Shown: piece after piece, positions 1-10,189 of the stretch
Layout of the letters: each line of letters opens with the position of its first letter
How positions within the stretch are numbered: position 1 is the stretch's first letter
From: Sugiyamaella lignohabitans
Taxonomy: Eukaryota; Ascomycota; Dipodascomycetes; Dipodascales; Trichomonascaceae
DNA length: 64,000 bases
NCBI RefSeq assembly: GCF_001640025.1
Contig: NC_031672.1
Location: 5,456,001 to 5,520,000 of the forward strand
Direction of reading: 5' to 3'
The notes under the pieces: model-generated
Databases searched by the model: none
What the model was told of the DNA's origin: nothing
The model's input: the letters and a program-made list of their open reading frames with translations, nothing else
Made by a program: the position numbers and the translations under genes

Positions 1-1490
1 TCCGTGAACCTTTAGTTGATGGTCAGCTGCTGATCAGCTACGCTAATGCTGAGCGACTTGATGATTTGAAAAACCTCTTGTCATCTCCAAATGTTGCTGA
101 ACTTGAATCTGTTGGAGATAGGTTATATAATCAGAAGCAGTACGAGGCTGCTAAGATTGTGTTTACCTCAATCTCTAACTGGGCTAAGCTTGCCAGTACA
201 TTGGTATTTCTCAATGACTACCAAAGCGCAGTCGACTGTGCTCGTAAGGCAAGCAATATCAAGGTCTGGAAACAGGTTAATGAAGCGTGTATTGAGCATA
301 AGGAGTTTAGACTGGCTCAAATTTGTGGTCTTAATTTGATTGTTCATGCTGAGGAGCTCAAGGATCTTGTTGAGCGATATGAGTACATCGGTTGTTTTGA
401 CGAACTTATCTCATTGTTTGAACAAGGTTTAGGTCTTGAAAGAGCTCATATGGGAATGTTCACTGAATTGGCCATTCTTTATTCCAAATATCACCCTGAA
501 CAGCTGATGGAACATTTGAAATTGTTCTGGTCACGTATCAACATCCCTAAGGTCATCAGAGCTTGTGAACAAGCTCATCTTTGGCCCGAGCTGGTATTCT
601 TGTACTGCCATTATGATGAGTGGGACAACGCTTCCTTGGCTATGATTGAGCGTGCTGCTGATGCTTTTGATCACAATTCCTTCAAGGAGATTGTTGTCAA
701 GGTCACTAACTTGGAAATTTATTACAAGGCTATTAATTTCTATATGGCTGAACAACCACATCTCATCACTGATTTGTTGTCTGCGTTGACTGCCCGTATT
801 GATATTTCTCGAGTGGTGAGAATGTTTCAAAAGAGCGATAACTTGCCAATGATCAAGCCCTTCCTTGTAAACGTACAATCACAAAACCTCCTCGCAGTTA
901 ACAATGCTTACCACGATTTGCTGATTGAGGAAGAGGATTACAAATCTCTACGGGATTCTGTTGATAATTTCGACCGCTATGACCCACTTGATCTTGCTGA
1001 AAGACTCGAAAAGCATGACTTGATTTTTTTCAGACAAATTGCTGCTCATTTGTATAAGAAAAACAAGAAGTGGAACAAGAGCATTGCACTTTCGAAGGAA
1101 GACAAGCTGTGGAAGGATGTCATTACTACTGCGGCGACGTCAGAAAAGACTGAGGTTGCTGAAGACGTTCTCCGTTACTTTGTTGACATTGGAAACAAAG
1201 AGTGTTACGTTGCTACCCTGTACACATGTTACCACTTGATCAGACGTGACGTTGTCAGCGAGCTTTCTTGGAGACATGGTCTTAAGGACTATACTATGCC
1301 ATACACTATCAATATAGAAAGGGAACAAGGCGATCTTCTGGCCCAGTTGGTTAAAGACAATGAGGAGCGTAAGGAGAAGGAAAAGGCTCGTGCTACTCAA
1401 GAAGAGCAAACGCCCATTCTTGGAGGTGCAAATAGGCTCATGATTACTCAGGGAACAGGTTACTCCAATGGTATTGGAGCTGCTTTCTAA
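1..1490 (+). CDS. CHC1: Clathrin heavy chain, C-terminal part (5' truncated by window edge)
   Basis: The reading frame is open from base 3 to the TAA at 1488-1490, giving about 495 residues; the N-terminal two thirds lie off the left edge. The visible part is the distal leg and trimerisation region of the clathrin heavy chain, the triskelion subunit that coats vesicles at the Golgi and plasma membrane. Strongly conserved stretches include LASTLVF, EFRLAQICGL, GLERAHMGMFTELAILYSKY, NIPKVIRACEQAHLWPELVFLY and RLEKHDL, the last repeats of the clathrin alpha-alpha zigzag. The tail is short, charged (EERKEKEKARA) and ends in a Gly-rich segment. The CTG codon at 312-314 is the conserved Leu of EFRLAQ, which argues that CUG is read as leucine here. 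No intron is needed in the visible part. Confidence 0.97.
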   Translation, partial: REPLVDGQLLISYANAERLDDLKNLLSSPNVAELESVGDRLYNQKQYEAAKIVFTSISNWAKLASTLVFLNDYQSAVDCARKASNIKVWKQVNEACIEHKEFRLAQICGLNLIVHAEELKDLVERYEYIGCFDELISLFEQGLGLERAHMGMFTELAILYSKYHPEQLMEHLKLFWSRINIPKVIRACEQAHLWPELVFLYCHYDEWDNASLAMIERAADAFDHNSFKEIVVKVTNLEIYYKAINFYMAEQPHLITDLLSALTARIDISRVVRMFQKSDNLPMIKPFLVNVQSQNLLAVNNAYHDLLIEEEDYKSLRDSVDNFDRYDPLDLAERLEKHDLIFFRQIAAHLYKKNKKWNKSIALSKEDKLWKDVITTAATSEKTEVAEDVLRYFVDIGNKECYVATLYTCYHLIRRDVVSELSWRHGLKDYTMPYTINIEREQGDLLAQLVKDNEERKEKEKARATQEEQTPILGGANRLMITQGTGYSNGIGAAF

Positions 1491-1691
1491 GGATAAATAG
1501 TCATTCTGCTAGTGTCATTTACTTCTTATATATTAGAGTTAAGTTTATTTCTTCTTTTAATTTTGTGAGCGCGCGTTGAAGATGGGTTTGTTACCTTTAA
1601 TGTACGGCTGTGTTTATTTTTCAGCATACATCTTCAAGTGAGGGCTATCTGGTCGAATACCGAAGCATTACTATTTATTGAGGCATCGAAT

Positions 1692-2431
1692 ATGTTTAAA
1701 AAGTGAGTATATTCACCGAAATAGATTGTACCAGGCAGTGTTCTATTATCAAGTATTATATTAACTATGACAGATTTACTCGACAGGACATTCATTCCAG
1801 GTCTAACACTAAATCATCTGTGCAGAGATCAATAAAGACCAAATTGACTGGACAATTTCCTGGACTTGAGCCAGTAATAGATGATATCATTCCGAAGAAA
1901 AGTCAGCTTGTTCAAGTTAAGTGTACTGATAAGGTTTCTTTATATGCCATTGAAAATGAAATCTTACTTTCCCAGCATTTTGACGATGATCTGATCCCGT
2001 CTTTGAGATTAGTTCATAAATTACCAAAAGATGCGTTTCCTAACGTCCGAGTGGATCGTGGCGCTATTAAGTTTATTTTGGGCGGCGCCAATATCATGTG
2101 TCCCGGTTTATCGTCTAAGGGTGCCTGGCTACCTGATGCTCCAGGCTATGAACCTGGCCAAGTTGTGACTATATATGCGGAGGGTAAAGAACATGCTTTG
2201 GCTGTTGGGATATTGACCATGTCTACGGAAGATATCAAATCTATAAACAAGGGAATTGGTATTAATGTTGTCACATATCTAGGTGATGGCTTGGTAAGTA
2301 TTCTCATTGGAAAGATTGTGTCTGAATGGTAACTGCTTCTCGATGTGAGGTTAGATCTAGGCTCAAGTTCCCATCTTAAACATTCATGTACGTAACTAAC
2401 AATTTAGTGGGGACTCAAAGAGCTCTCGTGA
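1692..2431 (+). CDS. TMA20: Translation machinery-associated protein 20 (MCT-1 homologue, PUA domain), three exons
   Basis: Exons: 1692-1702, 1774-2293 and 2408-2431, giving 184 residues. Exon 1 encodes only MFK plus two bases; splicing gives MFKKFTRQDIHSRS, which matches the conserved start of TMA20. The last exon restores the W after GDGL and ends GLKELS. Both introns have GTGAGT/GTAAGT donors and a TTAAC/CTAAC branch site close to the AG. The protein has the pre-PUA domain (IPKKSQLVQVKC, LIPSLRLVHK) and a C-terminal PUA domain (VDRGAIKFILGGANIMCPGL, APGYEPGQVV). The family works with TMA22 (DENR) in releasing 40S subunits and deacylated tRNA after termination and in reinitiation. Length fits the family, about 181 residues in S. 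cerevisiae. Confidence 0.95.
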
Positions 2432-2483
2432 TGTAAGCTGTTAAATAATATTTAATATTTAAATGTATAAATAATGAGCTAGT

Positions 2484-4034
2484 CTAAGCCTCTACGATAT
2501 TTTGTACAATAATCGGCTCGTCAGAAATCAATGCTCTTGGTATTGAGTCGATATCAGAATCCAAAATCTGATCGGACTGTGAAAGTATAATGTCAAACGG
2601 CGATAGGCCAAACTTTTTCGCTACTGCTAGTCGTAATTTCTGCACGGATGAGGTCCCTAAAACCATCAGTTTCTCTTTTCTCGACTTGTAAATTACCTCC
2701 AAACTCAGCAGACGATTTTTTATATTCTCTTTTGCTGGTGTCACAGAAACAGTTGGCTCTCCATGCTTAGCTACCAATCTCTTCCAATTATTTGAGCTTC
2801 TGATTCCCAGATCGTATTTATTGGAGGCAACTTTGGACATGAAATATAGTTCTGCATCGGTTCTTTCCCTGTCAATGATAAAAGAGCCATTAAGCTTCTC
2901 TATAGTAGGACACCTAGCAATAACAAACAAACGATTATCCTCTTCTTCTACGTTTCCTTCTCTTTCTTGTGCTTCTTTCTTATTATCAGCGCCTATCCCC
3001 AATTCTGACTTCGTGGGATTAATTATTGGGTTATTGTTAATGCGCAGTGATCTGAGGTCTTTGATTCGACCGACAGCATCGACACTGGCCCAATCGCTAA
3101 TGAGGTTGGATCTCAGGTCAAGCACTTCACAGCTCTCTAGGGGATCTGCTCGGACTTCTGTGATACGATTGTGAGATAGATCTAATTCTATCAATCTTGA
3201 TCTGCTAGTGATAGACTCATTCTCCCCTGTTAAATCAGAGATATAATTCCAGGACAAATCCAATTTTTGAAGAAATGGAGCAATTCCTTGATCAGATAAC
3301 AGACCAGAAGGAATACTTTCAAGGAGATTACCGGAGAGATTTAATGTTTTAACAGATGTAAAAACAGAACTCAGAAACAATTCTATCTGAGATGGGCTAA
3401 GAAGAGTCGAGGCTAAAGAAAGCTCTGTAATATGAGGGATCGGGTATAGAGCATTTTCCGAACTGTCGCAATTATCATTAAATCTATTGCCGTTTAGTAT
3501 AAGGCTTGAGAGCCCGGTTAATGGCTTTATTATTTTCATAATATCATGCAGAGACGAAAATAGATTGAAGCTTAAATCTAATCTTTTAAGCGAGTCTAGC
3601 CTAACACTGCCCATTTCCCCTTGGCGAAATATACGGTTCCTGGATAAAGATATCATTTCCAGACTCGATATATGGGCATGGTAACGGGATAATTTGTCAA
3701 TTCCTAACGTTTCAACCTTTTTAGAACGGCCAACCATTATTGGTTCACACTCAATTTCATCTGAATAAAGATACCTTTCTTGTACGGCCTCGTAGAATCC
3801 CATACCTGGATCTGGCTTTCGAGTACTTTTCAAAAATGAACCAGATCCGTTTACTCGACAATGAAAATATTGAACTCCATTGAGGCTACCATTATTCTTT
3901 CCCCTTGTAGGATCATCCCACTCAACTCCAATAGCAATGACTTGTGAGCCCCATTGTGGAATTGGCCCTAAAAACCTGACAGTACAAAGCTCACCATCAA
4001 ATGAGAGCCTATCCCCAACATAATTATTTGCCAT
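2484..4034 (-). CDS. PAC2: Tubulin-specific chaperone E (CAP-Gly, LRR, ubiquitin-like)
   Basis: A single exon of 516 residues, close to yeast Pac2 (518). The N-terminal CAP-Gly domain occupies roughly residues 5-70, with GVEWDDPTRGKNNG and YFHC recognisable. A leucine-rich repeat region follows at about 115-350 (repeats of the form L..LDLS.N.I, e.g. RLIELDLSHNRIT and EVLDLRSNLIS). A ubiquitin-like domain ends the protein (about 430-510). This is the TBCE/Pac2 architecture; the protein binds alpha-tubulin and takes part in tubulin folding and dimer assembly in the cytosol. The CAP-Gly loop reads GKNNG rather than the more usual GKNDG. The start at MANNYVGDRL sits directly before the conserved GDR motif. 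It is divergent from the mL46 gene across a 325 bp shared promoter. Confidence 0.93.
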   Translation of the reverse strand: MANNYVGDRLSFDGELCTVRFLGPIPQWGSQVIAIGVEWDDPTRGKNNGSLNGVQYFHCRVNGSGSFLKSTRKPDPGMGFYEAVQERYLYSDEIECEPIMVGRSKKVETLGIDKLSRYHAHISSLEMISLSRNRIFRQGEMGSVRLDSLKRLDLSFNLFSSLHDIMKIIKPLTGLSSLILNGNRFNDNCDSSENALYPIPHITELSLASTLLSPSQIELFLSSVFTSVKTLNLSGNLLESIPSGLLSDQGIAPFLQKLDLSWNYISDLTGENESITSRSRLIELDLSHNRITEVRADPLESCEVLDLRSNLISDWASVDAVGRIKDLRSLRINNNPIINPTKSELGIGADNKKEAQEREGNVEEEDNRLFVIARCPTIEKLNGSFIIDRERTDAELYFMSKVASNKYDLGIRSSNNWKRLVAKHGEPTVSVTPAKENIKNRLLSLEVIYKSRKEKLMVLGTSSVQKLRLAVAKKFGLSPFDIILSQSDQILDSDIDSIPRALISDEPIIVQNIVEA

Positions 4035-4359
4035 TCTTCGCTAGATTCATAGCACTCCAAGCTGTGAGCGATATTGCTACCCCCTTAGAAATCCGGCTGA
4101 TGTTATACTCGTAATTTGCTTGGATAAACTAACGTTTTAGAAACAAACATTTCACGGATCACAGTATCGAAGCAGTGGAGGGTAGTTAATTATATGTAAA
4201 TCTCAATCATCTTGATCCAGGCTAGCAAGAGATTTGTGCACGTGACTTTTTACCCGGAGATGCAGTTCTCAAGTTCATGAAAATTGATCCGCTGAAAATT
4301 TCAATTCTGGGGTGTGGGTTTCGGATCCAACGAACACGAATAAAAACCAAAAACCGGCA
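4035..4359. promoter_or_regulatory. Divergent promoter between PAC2 and MRPL17, with a CACGTG E-box
   Basis: 325 bp with no open frame of note. It contains a CACGTG palindrome at 4239-4244 in the context GCACGTGAC, the core bound by Cbf1-type bHLH factors. It lies about 120 bp upstream of the mL46 start. Whether it serves one or both genes cannot be told. Confidence 0.4.
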
Positions 4360-5289
4360 ATGGCTGGAGCTAGTGTCTCGAGGCGGCTAGTCCAGAGCTC
4401 TGGATTAAAGAATTTGCAAACAAATATAAATAACTCTTGTAAAAGATTGTATTCGACGGAAACTGATGGTACAAAGGCTTCAACTAGGAGAATTCTTGCT
4501 GGACTCATTCTCAGTAGAACACCTGTGGTTACGCCTGAATTAACTGAATTTGAAAAAGCTTATTATCACTATCAAGATGAGTTAGAACGCAGGTTGATGT
4601 GGACATTTCCTTCATATTATTACTTTAAGAAGGGATCTCTTAGGGAGAGACAGTTCAATGCCGCTCAGCGAGGACCAGTTCCAAGACATGCAAATATCTG
4701 GTATCCAAAAGGTATTCCTGATATTCAGCACAACAGAGAAAGAAGATTAAAGCAGGAGATTGTTATTCCTCGTCAAAGTGCTGACAATGATGGTTTATTC
4801 GGAAACAATGAGGAATCTGATGATTCTCTGGGTAGGCCAATTGTTCTTAATTCCAGACACACCGAGGCTGACGAAATCAATGACACTACTTCTTTGAAAC
4901 GAAAGCTAGACCGTACCTTGTATTTGGTTGTCAAAGAACAAGATAAGAATATTTGGCGGTTTCCAGCATTTTCTTTAGAACAAAAAGAACCTCTCCACAT
5001 TGCTGCTGAGCGAGGCCTTAGACAGATTGGTGGTGTAAATATCAACACATGGACTGTTTCAAATACTCCGGCCGGCGTAACGCGATTCAACGAATCGGGC
5101 CAAGTTATTGGCAAGGAAGAATCCACTGACAGTTCAAAAAGAGAGTTCTACATTAAATCACACATTTTGCATGGAAAGTTCGTCCCTCAGGATGGCCAAG
5201 ACTTTGCCTGGTTGACTCGCGAAGAGCTGGGCAGCAAACTTGATGAGCCATATTACAACAGCGTCGAACCTCTTCTATCGCTGAACTAG
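4360..5289 (+). CDS. MRPL17: Mitochondrial large ribosomal subunit protein mL46
   Basis: 309 residues if the ATG at 4360 is used; the frame is open further upstream but without an ATG. The start MAGASVSRRLVQSS gives a basic, Ser-rich N-terminus typical of a mitochondrial presequence, followed by KRLYST. The family signature TEFEKAYYHYQDELERRLMWTFPSYYYFKKGSLRERQF is present around residues 60-100, and a Nudix-like C-terminal half carries LYLVVKEQ, WRFPAF and HIAAERGLRQIGG. mL46 is a structural protein of the mitochondrial large subunit; the Nudix fold is thought not to be catalytic there. The gene is convergent with TEX1. Confidence 0.9.
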   Translation: MAGASVSRRLVQSSGLKNLQTNINNSCKRLYSTETDGTKASTRRILAGLILSRTPVVTPELTEFEKAYYHYQDELERRLMWTFPSYYYFKKGSLRERQFNAAQRGPVPRHANIWYPKGIPDIQHNRERRLKQEIVIPRQSADNDGLFGNNEESDDSLGRPIVLNSRHTEADEINDTTSLKRKLDRTLYLVVKEQDKNIWRFPAFSLEQKEPLHIAAERGLRQIGGVNINTWTVSNTPAGVTRFNESGQVIGKEESTDSSKREFYIKSHILHGKFVPQDGQDFAWLTREELGSKLDEPYYNSVEPLLSLN

Positions 5290-5432
5290 ATAATTTGTAC
5301 ATAATTTGTAAATGACCAAACAAGCTGATTTGTTCATGACTTGTATCTTGATTGTTTAATAGGAGATACAGACTGATTTATTAATATATTAGATATATGT
5401 TTATACATAAACAGCACAGGCATTATTATAAG

Positions 5433-6461
5433 TTATTTGGTTATTGTTATAACAGAATAAGGTTCGCCAGTATAAGCTAGAGCGAAGCGTAGAGGATGCC
5501 AGTCAACGTTGGGTCGTCCAAGGAAGGACTTATTTGGATGAATTGAGTAAATATACTCATTATTATCCAGCCATACAATGTTTATTGGCGCGTTGCTATC
5601 TGAGGCAATTGCTAGAAGACTTCCGTCATGTGAGAATGAGACTGATGTGACAGGTTGGTCGACTTTCGAAAATGTCTTGACACAAATCCATTCTTTGGTA
5701 TCCCATAAACTAACTATACCTTCATTAGATCCAACAGCGAGGTATCTTCCTATTGGATCAAATTCTATACAGCTTGTGGCTGTGCGGTTTCCCCGCAGTG
5801 TATGTAAAATTGACAAATTAGTTGTAATATTGGTCTCATCGTTAGCTCCTGACGATGGACTACTGATATTACCAGAAGAGACAAAATTTAAAAGTCTCAC
5901 ATTACCATTCCCTAGCGAGATCGCTAAAATATCTGATCCATTGGACCAGGCCAAATCGTAGACCTCATCGCTTTCTTGATACGATGCCACTTGCTGCAGT
6001 TGGTTGGTGAAAACTATGACAAGATCACTCCTTAAACCCACCGATATATGTCTACCATCTGTTGAATATTTGATTACCAAAATTTCACCATCGACTTTAG
6101 TATCCCTTACACATTTTTTGGTTCTACTGTCCCAGATCTTTATATAACCATCGGTAGAGCACGAAGCAAACCGGTCAGCGTGTAGCGGGTCCCAGCTAAT
6201 ATCTTCAACAGGCCTATCATGTGCTACTCTCAATTCAAATGAAGCTTTTGAATCAGGCTGGTCAACTGGCCATATTCGAATATGGCGGTCATTGTGAGTC
6301 AAAGCCAGCTTGGTTCCAGTATTGTTAAACAGCGCTTTACGTATTATCAGACCAGATAAATATGGGACCTTATATGCTAATGATTTTGATGATTGGAATG
6401 CTGTCGGGATCTGTTCCGGTAAGAGTGGGGATTGGGTCTCCAAAGGAGTGAAAGAAACCAT
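5433..6461 (-). CDS. TEX1: THO/TREX complex WD40 subunit (THOC3/Tex1)
   Basis: A single exon of 342 residues made of WD40 repeats: HNDRHIRIWPV, HDRPVEDISWDP followed by ASCSTDGYIKIWDSRTKKC, then DLAWS..ILAISLGNGNVRLL, CIEFDPIGRYLAVGSNEGIVSLWDTKEW, VTSVSFSHDGSLLAIASD and a closing NVDWHPLRFALAY. Order, length and the terminal WHP..ALAY block fit THOC3/Tex1, a subunit of the THO/TREX complex that couples transcription to mRNA export in the nucleus. Other small WD40 proteins are the alternative; the family call is good but not certain. Confidence 0.85.
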   Translation of the reverse strand: MVSFTPLETQSPLLPEQIPTAFQSSKSLAYKVPYLSGLIIRKALFNNTGTKLALTHNDRHIRIWPVDQPDSKASFELRVAHDRPVEDISWDPLHADRFASCSTDGYIKIWDSRTKKCVRDTKVDGEILVIKYSTDGRHISVGLRSDLVIVFTNQLQQVASYQESDEVYDLAWSNGSDILAISLGNGNVRLLNFVSSGNISSPSSGANDETNITTNLSILHTLRGNRTATSCIEFDPIGRYLAVGSNEGIVSLWDTKEWICVKTFSKVDQPVTSVSFSHDGSLLAIASDSNAPINIVWLDNNEYIYSIHPNKSFLGRPNVDWHPLRFALAYTGEPYSVITITK

Positions 6462-6631
6462 ATTTCCCTCAAAATTTCAATATTAATATGAACTGCACTC
6501 CAAGTCAATCTATTAAGGGTGCGGCAGAAATCAGACTGCTTCATGCATATCTGGAGTTACGATGGTGAAGATGCAGATTTGACAATTTTAGTACTATATA
6601 CAATAATTCAATAAAGATAAATAAAAATAAA

Positions 6632-8524
6632 TTATTTTTGGTTCTGCTTCTGTTGTTGAAGAAACTGGGCCATTTCGGGTGTCATTGTGAATGGCAGGCC
6701 GTTCAGACCTGGTTGTGGGCCACGATTGGAGCCTTGTAAGGACTGAGCTCCTGATGGCGCTGACCCCATAGGAAACGGGAAAGGAGGAAATGGGATGGGA
6801 CCCCCTTGCTGCTGTTGTGCTGACATACTCGAAAGAAGCTCTTGAAATCCCGGAGGCATGTTGGCCATTGATGGGAGTTCGCCTTGAATTGGGTCCACCT
6901 GGGACCTGTAAGGAACCGAAGGCACACCTGGGCCCCTGATGCTACGGGTATCTCTTTCCTCCCGCCCACCTCGATCTCTGAGGCCATCTCTGCTATTTCG
7001 CCTATCCCTAAAACTGCCCCTGTTATCTCGACGCTCCTCCCAGCTCTCGGTTCGATGGTGGTCCCTGTCTCTGTACCTCTCGCGATCAAAATCACGGTTC
7101 CCTGCTCTTGAATCATTGTTCTGGGATCTATTCCCGGATCCAATGGCAATATCAGGCTCTTCGATGCACATAAACTCCTTTAGAGGATAACCACCAGTTC
7201 CTCCATTTGAAGCTGTTGCCGCCCACCTAAGGTCAGAGTCTGACAGACGATTTAGCGGGATCACACTAACTCCGGTAGGAAAGTCGCAGCAATCTCGTGG
7301 TCCAAAACCGGCACCCCATCTGGGCCGTAAACTACTCCTTCCCTTCGAATTTAGCTCGTCCACTTTAGCTTTGGCCGTGGCAGCATCATCACGATTGAAA
7401 AACTTAAGGAATGCATGTCGCTTTTCTTGACTAAATATGATACTTTGGATTTTAGCAAATTGATTAAACGTGTCACTGACTTCCATTTCAGTAACATTTG
7501 GCAAAAGACCACCCAAAAATAGAGTACGACTGAATACTCTCACATGACCAGGGGGTAGTGATTGATCTATTTTGAATTTCGAAGGCATATTTGGTGAGTT
7601 TGATGAAATAGCAGGACTCCGCGACCTGGAGTCTCTTGTTGCCGGAGAGCGAGACCGCGATGCTCTTCTATGTGATTCCTGATCATTATAGCGACTCCGA
7701 TCAGAGCGAGTTGGCTCCCAAGAGTTCCCTGCTACAGAAGCTGGAGTATAGGAGGCAGAGCCGCTTGAAGAAGGAAGTGGAAAAATGTTAGGAATAGAGC
7801 CAGAGTTTAGATTTGGCGATGATCCACTGGAAGACTGCTTCTGTTTTGCGATATTAGCTAGCGCCTGCAATATAGAAGCGGTATCGGGTTTGGCGCTTGG
7901 GATAGTACTATTAGCAGCTGACGGTAGAGTAGTAACAGTGGGATTGACACTAAATTTCTTCGAGGCCTCTGCATAAGATTCTGCCGCTGCGATGGCATGA
8001 GCAGGTGGCGACCCGGGTGGCGTAGTAGATAACAATGGAATACCATCACTCTCTTTTTGATTTCTTAACTCTCTCTCCATCTTTTCTCTCATTTTTTTAA
8101 CCAAGGGAGGGGGAAAAGTTCCTCCTTTCTCCCATATACTGAGCACTTTGAGAGCCTTTTCAATGATTTCCACCGGTTGATGACTATCAACAAAATCATC
8201 AATCAAACCGTCTATAATAAAAGCGATATGGGCAACTCCACCCGCAAATGTACCTTCGGGTGCATCAGACACAAGATTTTGGTCTGCCTTCTTGGCTTCA
8301 TCGTAAAGTCCACGAACAATAGCATCAACAACGTATAAAACGCCTAGTTTATTGGCTACTGGTGTTTTCTTAAAATGAGTGTAAAGCTTCTGTACAATGA
8401 CTGACTCGGACTGGACAGAGCCGATTGCCAACTGCGTGAGCTTTCGAATCTTGGATCCAGAAACACCTGGTGGCTTTACAGCTAACAAAGACTCTAAAGT
8501 CTGTGAAAATTCTTCTGTAGACAT
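6632..8524 (-). CDS. NRD1: Nrd1/Seb1-type RNA polymerase II CTD-binding RNA-binding protein
   Basis: 630 residues from the ATG at 8524; nine further codons are open upstream but carry no ATG before MSTEEF. Residues 1 to about 140 form a CTD-interaction domain (SGSKIRKLTQLAI, VANKLGVLYVVDAIVRGLYDEAK, KALKVLSIWEKGGTFP). A Ser/Arg-rich linker (SRSRSPATRDSRSRSPAI) leads to an RRM near 340-410 (RTLFLGGLLP, HAFLKFFNRDDAATAKA) with the extended C-terminal RRM module of this family (RWGAGFGPRDCCDFPTG). An Arg/Asp-rich stretch and a Pro/Gln-rich tail close the protein. This is the layout of Nrd1 in S. cerevisiae and Seb1 in S. pombe, which bind Ser-phosphorylated Pol II CTD and nascent RNA to direct termination. 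Confidence 0.92.
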   Translation of the reverse strand: MSTEEFSQTLESLLAVKPPGVSGSKIRKLTQLAIGSVQSESVIVQKLYTHFKKTPVANKLGVLYVVDAIVRGLYDEAKKADQNLVSDAPEGTFAGGVAHIAFIIDGLIDDFVDSHQPVEIIEKALKVLSIWEKGGTFPPPLVKKMREKMERELRNQKESDGIPLLSTTPPGSPPAHAIAAAESYAEASKKFSVNPTVTTLPSAANSTIPSAKPDTASILQALANIAKQKQSSSGSSPNLNSGSIPNIFPLPSSSGSASYTPASVAGNSWEPTRSDRSRYNDQESHRRASRSRSPATRDSRSRSPAISSNSPNMPSKFKIDQSLPPGHVRVFSRTLFLGGLLPNVTEMEVSDTFNQFAKIQSIIFSQEKRHAFLKFFNRDDAATAKAKVDELNSKGRSSLRPRWGAGFGPRDCCDFPTGVSVIPLNRLSDSDLRWAATASNGGTGGYPLKEFMCIEEPDIAIGSGNRSQNNDSRAGNRDFDRERYRDRDHHRTESWEERRDNRGSFRDRRNSRDGLRDRGGREERDTRSIRGPGVPSVPYRSQVDPIQGELPSMANMPPGFQELLSSMSAQQQQGGPIPFPPFPFPMGSAPSGAQSLQGSNRGPQPGLNGLPFTMTPEMAQFLQQQKQNQK

Positions 8525-9148
8525 GACGGCAGTCTCTGTGTAGCACCACAATTATGACCTAAGAACAACTGTAAAAATGAGTGAATTTAGTTTGTATGTA
8601 TACAACGAGCCAAGCTTTAGGTACCGTATTGATTTTTTTAAATACACTACTAATATTAGAAGCTAAGTGCCTTAGTCAAGAACCGTGAAGCTCCCTTTAG
8701 TTGTCTCTATTGAATACGCTACGTATAACCGAGCACGTTTTTATAACTTCTTACACTGCCTATTAGCTTGTACGGAAATTCAATTAGTATTCAACTTAAA
8801 GCAATCGAATGCAAAAGTTTAGACAGTTAATAGTGACGACAATTACGTTCAGAATAATTTGCAATCAAATGGAGGTGGGGCGTCACCCCTTTTATACAAA
8901 ACGGTATAAACCCAACCCTATATTTGTGTATCCCAATGTCGTCATGTTTAGTCTTCGAAAATTACTGGTGTCATACTTCATTAGATAGCTGAAATATTTT
9001 ATTAAGGAAAGTTTCTGAGGACCATCTAATGGGCATCGGATTCAAGCTCTAGATATTGAATCTCACACTGCCTTGTGTATGCCGGTATAAATGCATGAAG
9101 ATATTGATGTGTGTACGATTGGCTCGAAGCACTTAATTAAATTTAAAA
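8525..9148. promoter_or_regulatory. Divergent intergenic region, NRD1 / RTC4-like
   Basis: 624 bp, AT-rich, no credible gene. A GGGG and a CCCCT element face each other at 8877-8890, resembling paired stress-response elements (AGGGG/CCCCT). Nothing else recognisable. Confidence 0.3.
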
Positions 9149-10111
9149 ATGGCCGATAGCATGTCTCTTGATTCATTCAAGAAGACAGTAGAGAAGGCTA
9201 AAAAGAGGGATGAGAAGGTGCTATTAACGAGGCCGGGATCATCGCAAGTCAAAGATGGACCAAAGCTTTATGGTAAAAAGAGAAAGAAGCCGATAATCGA
9301 TGTTGCTCCTAAACCTCTAAATAAAATACAAAAACACAGTACGTCTGATGATGTATTTTCTCATGCGAATGAAGTAGATTGGGAATCTGTAGAAGGGGAC
9401 CAGGAAAGACGGACGGAGCAAGATCTTTTAGAAAAGCTCAGTAATTTTGAAAGAAGTAGGGAGGTTAGAGAACAGGAAGATCAGAAAATAAAGATTTTGT
9501 TAGAGCAACAGAAAAACAGTTTCTACAGAGAAGAAGATCAATTCGATGTTCAGTCGAAAGTGGCTCCCAAAGATGAAAGCAAACTGACCTTAGACGAAGC
9601 CCTTAAGCTGGCAGATGTTCATGGGTATCCAAAGGAAGTAGATGAGACCAAGTTTAAAATTAGGGTCAGAAAGTGTTGTCAAGAGCTGGCAGAGGGTATT
9701 ATTACGGAGAGAATCGATTCTCCATTTTATGAACGACTTAAAAAGTATGCATTAGAGAAGGATACTGGTAATATTTGGATTAGCAGTCTAATAAACGATG
9801 ATATTCTTTCTGGAGCAGGGTATTATGGCCCGCGTGGATTATTCACCTTGGGATTGATAGCTGACGAGGTCGTTCCACCATCTCGGGTAATTAAACAATA
9901 TGACATGCCCGGTTTTCAATGGATGACAAAATTTGATGATCCAACATTGGTTACAAGAGCAGTTATTTGTCCTCATGTGGCAGCAGCTTTGATTATGGAA
10001 GATAAAAATTTAAAGGATATCAGTGATGCTGTGGAAATTTTGAAGGTTAGTGATGCTTACGGTAATACGGTGTTTCCGGATGATGATAATGATTCCAACG
10101 CACTTTTTTAG
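9149..10111 (+). CDS. RTC4-like domain protein
   Basis: A single exon of 320 residues. The N-terminal half is charged and probably disordered (KKTVEKAKKRDEK, GKKRKKPIID, a basic nuclear-localisation-like cluster near residue 50), followed by a predicted coiled segment (ERSREVREQEDQKIKILLEQQ). The C-terminal half, about residues 160-305, looks like the restriction-of-telomere-capping protein 4 (RTC4) domain: GAGYYGPRGLFTL, then PHVAAALIMEDKNLKDISDAVEILKVSDAYGNTVFP. The family is named from a yeast telomere-capping genetic screen; its molecular activity is unknown. The acidic end DDDNDS is notable. The assignment rests on motif memory, not on an alignment. Confidence 0.7.
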   Translation: MADSMSLDSFKKTVEKAKKRDEKVLLTRPGSSQVKDGPKLYGKKRKKPIIDVAPKPLNKIQKHSTSDDVFSHANEVDWESVEGDQERRTEQDLLEKLSNFERSREVREQEDQKIKILLEQQKNSFYREEDQFDVQSKVAPKDESKLTLDEALKLADVHGYPKEVDETKFKIRVRKCCQELAEGIITERIDSPFYERLKKYALEKDTGNIWISSLINDDILSGAGYYGPRGLFTLGLIADEVVPPSRVIKQYDMPGFQWMTKFDDPTLVTRAVICPHVAAALIMEDKNLKDISDAVEILKVSDAYGNTVFPDDDNDSNALF

Positions 10112-10189
10112 CTGGCCAATGTTGCCAGGATTTCTGTTTGAGATTGTCGTGAATATTTACTATTTATTTATTAAATATTATGAGATCGT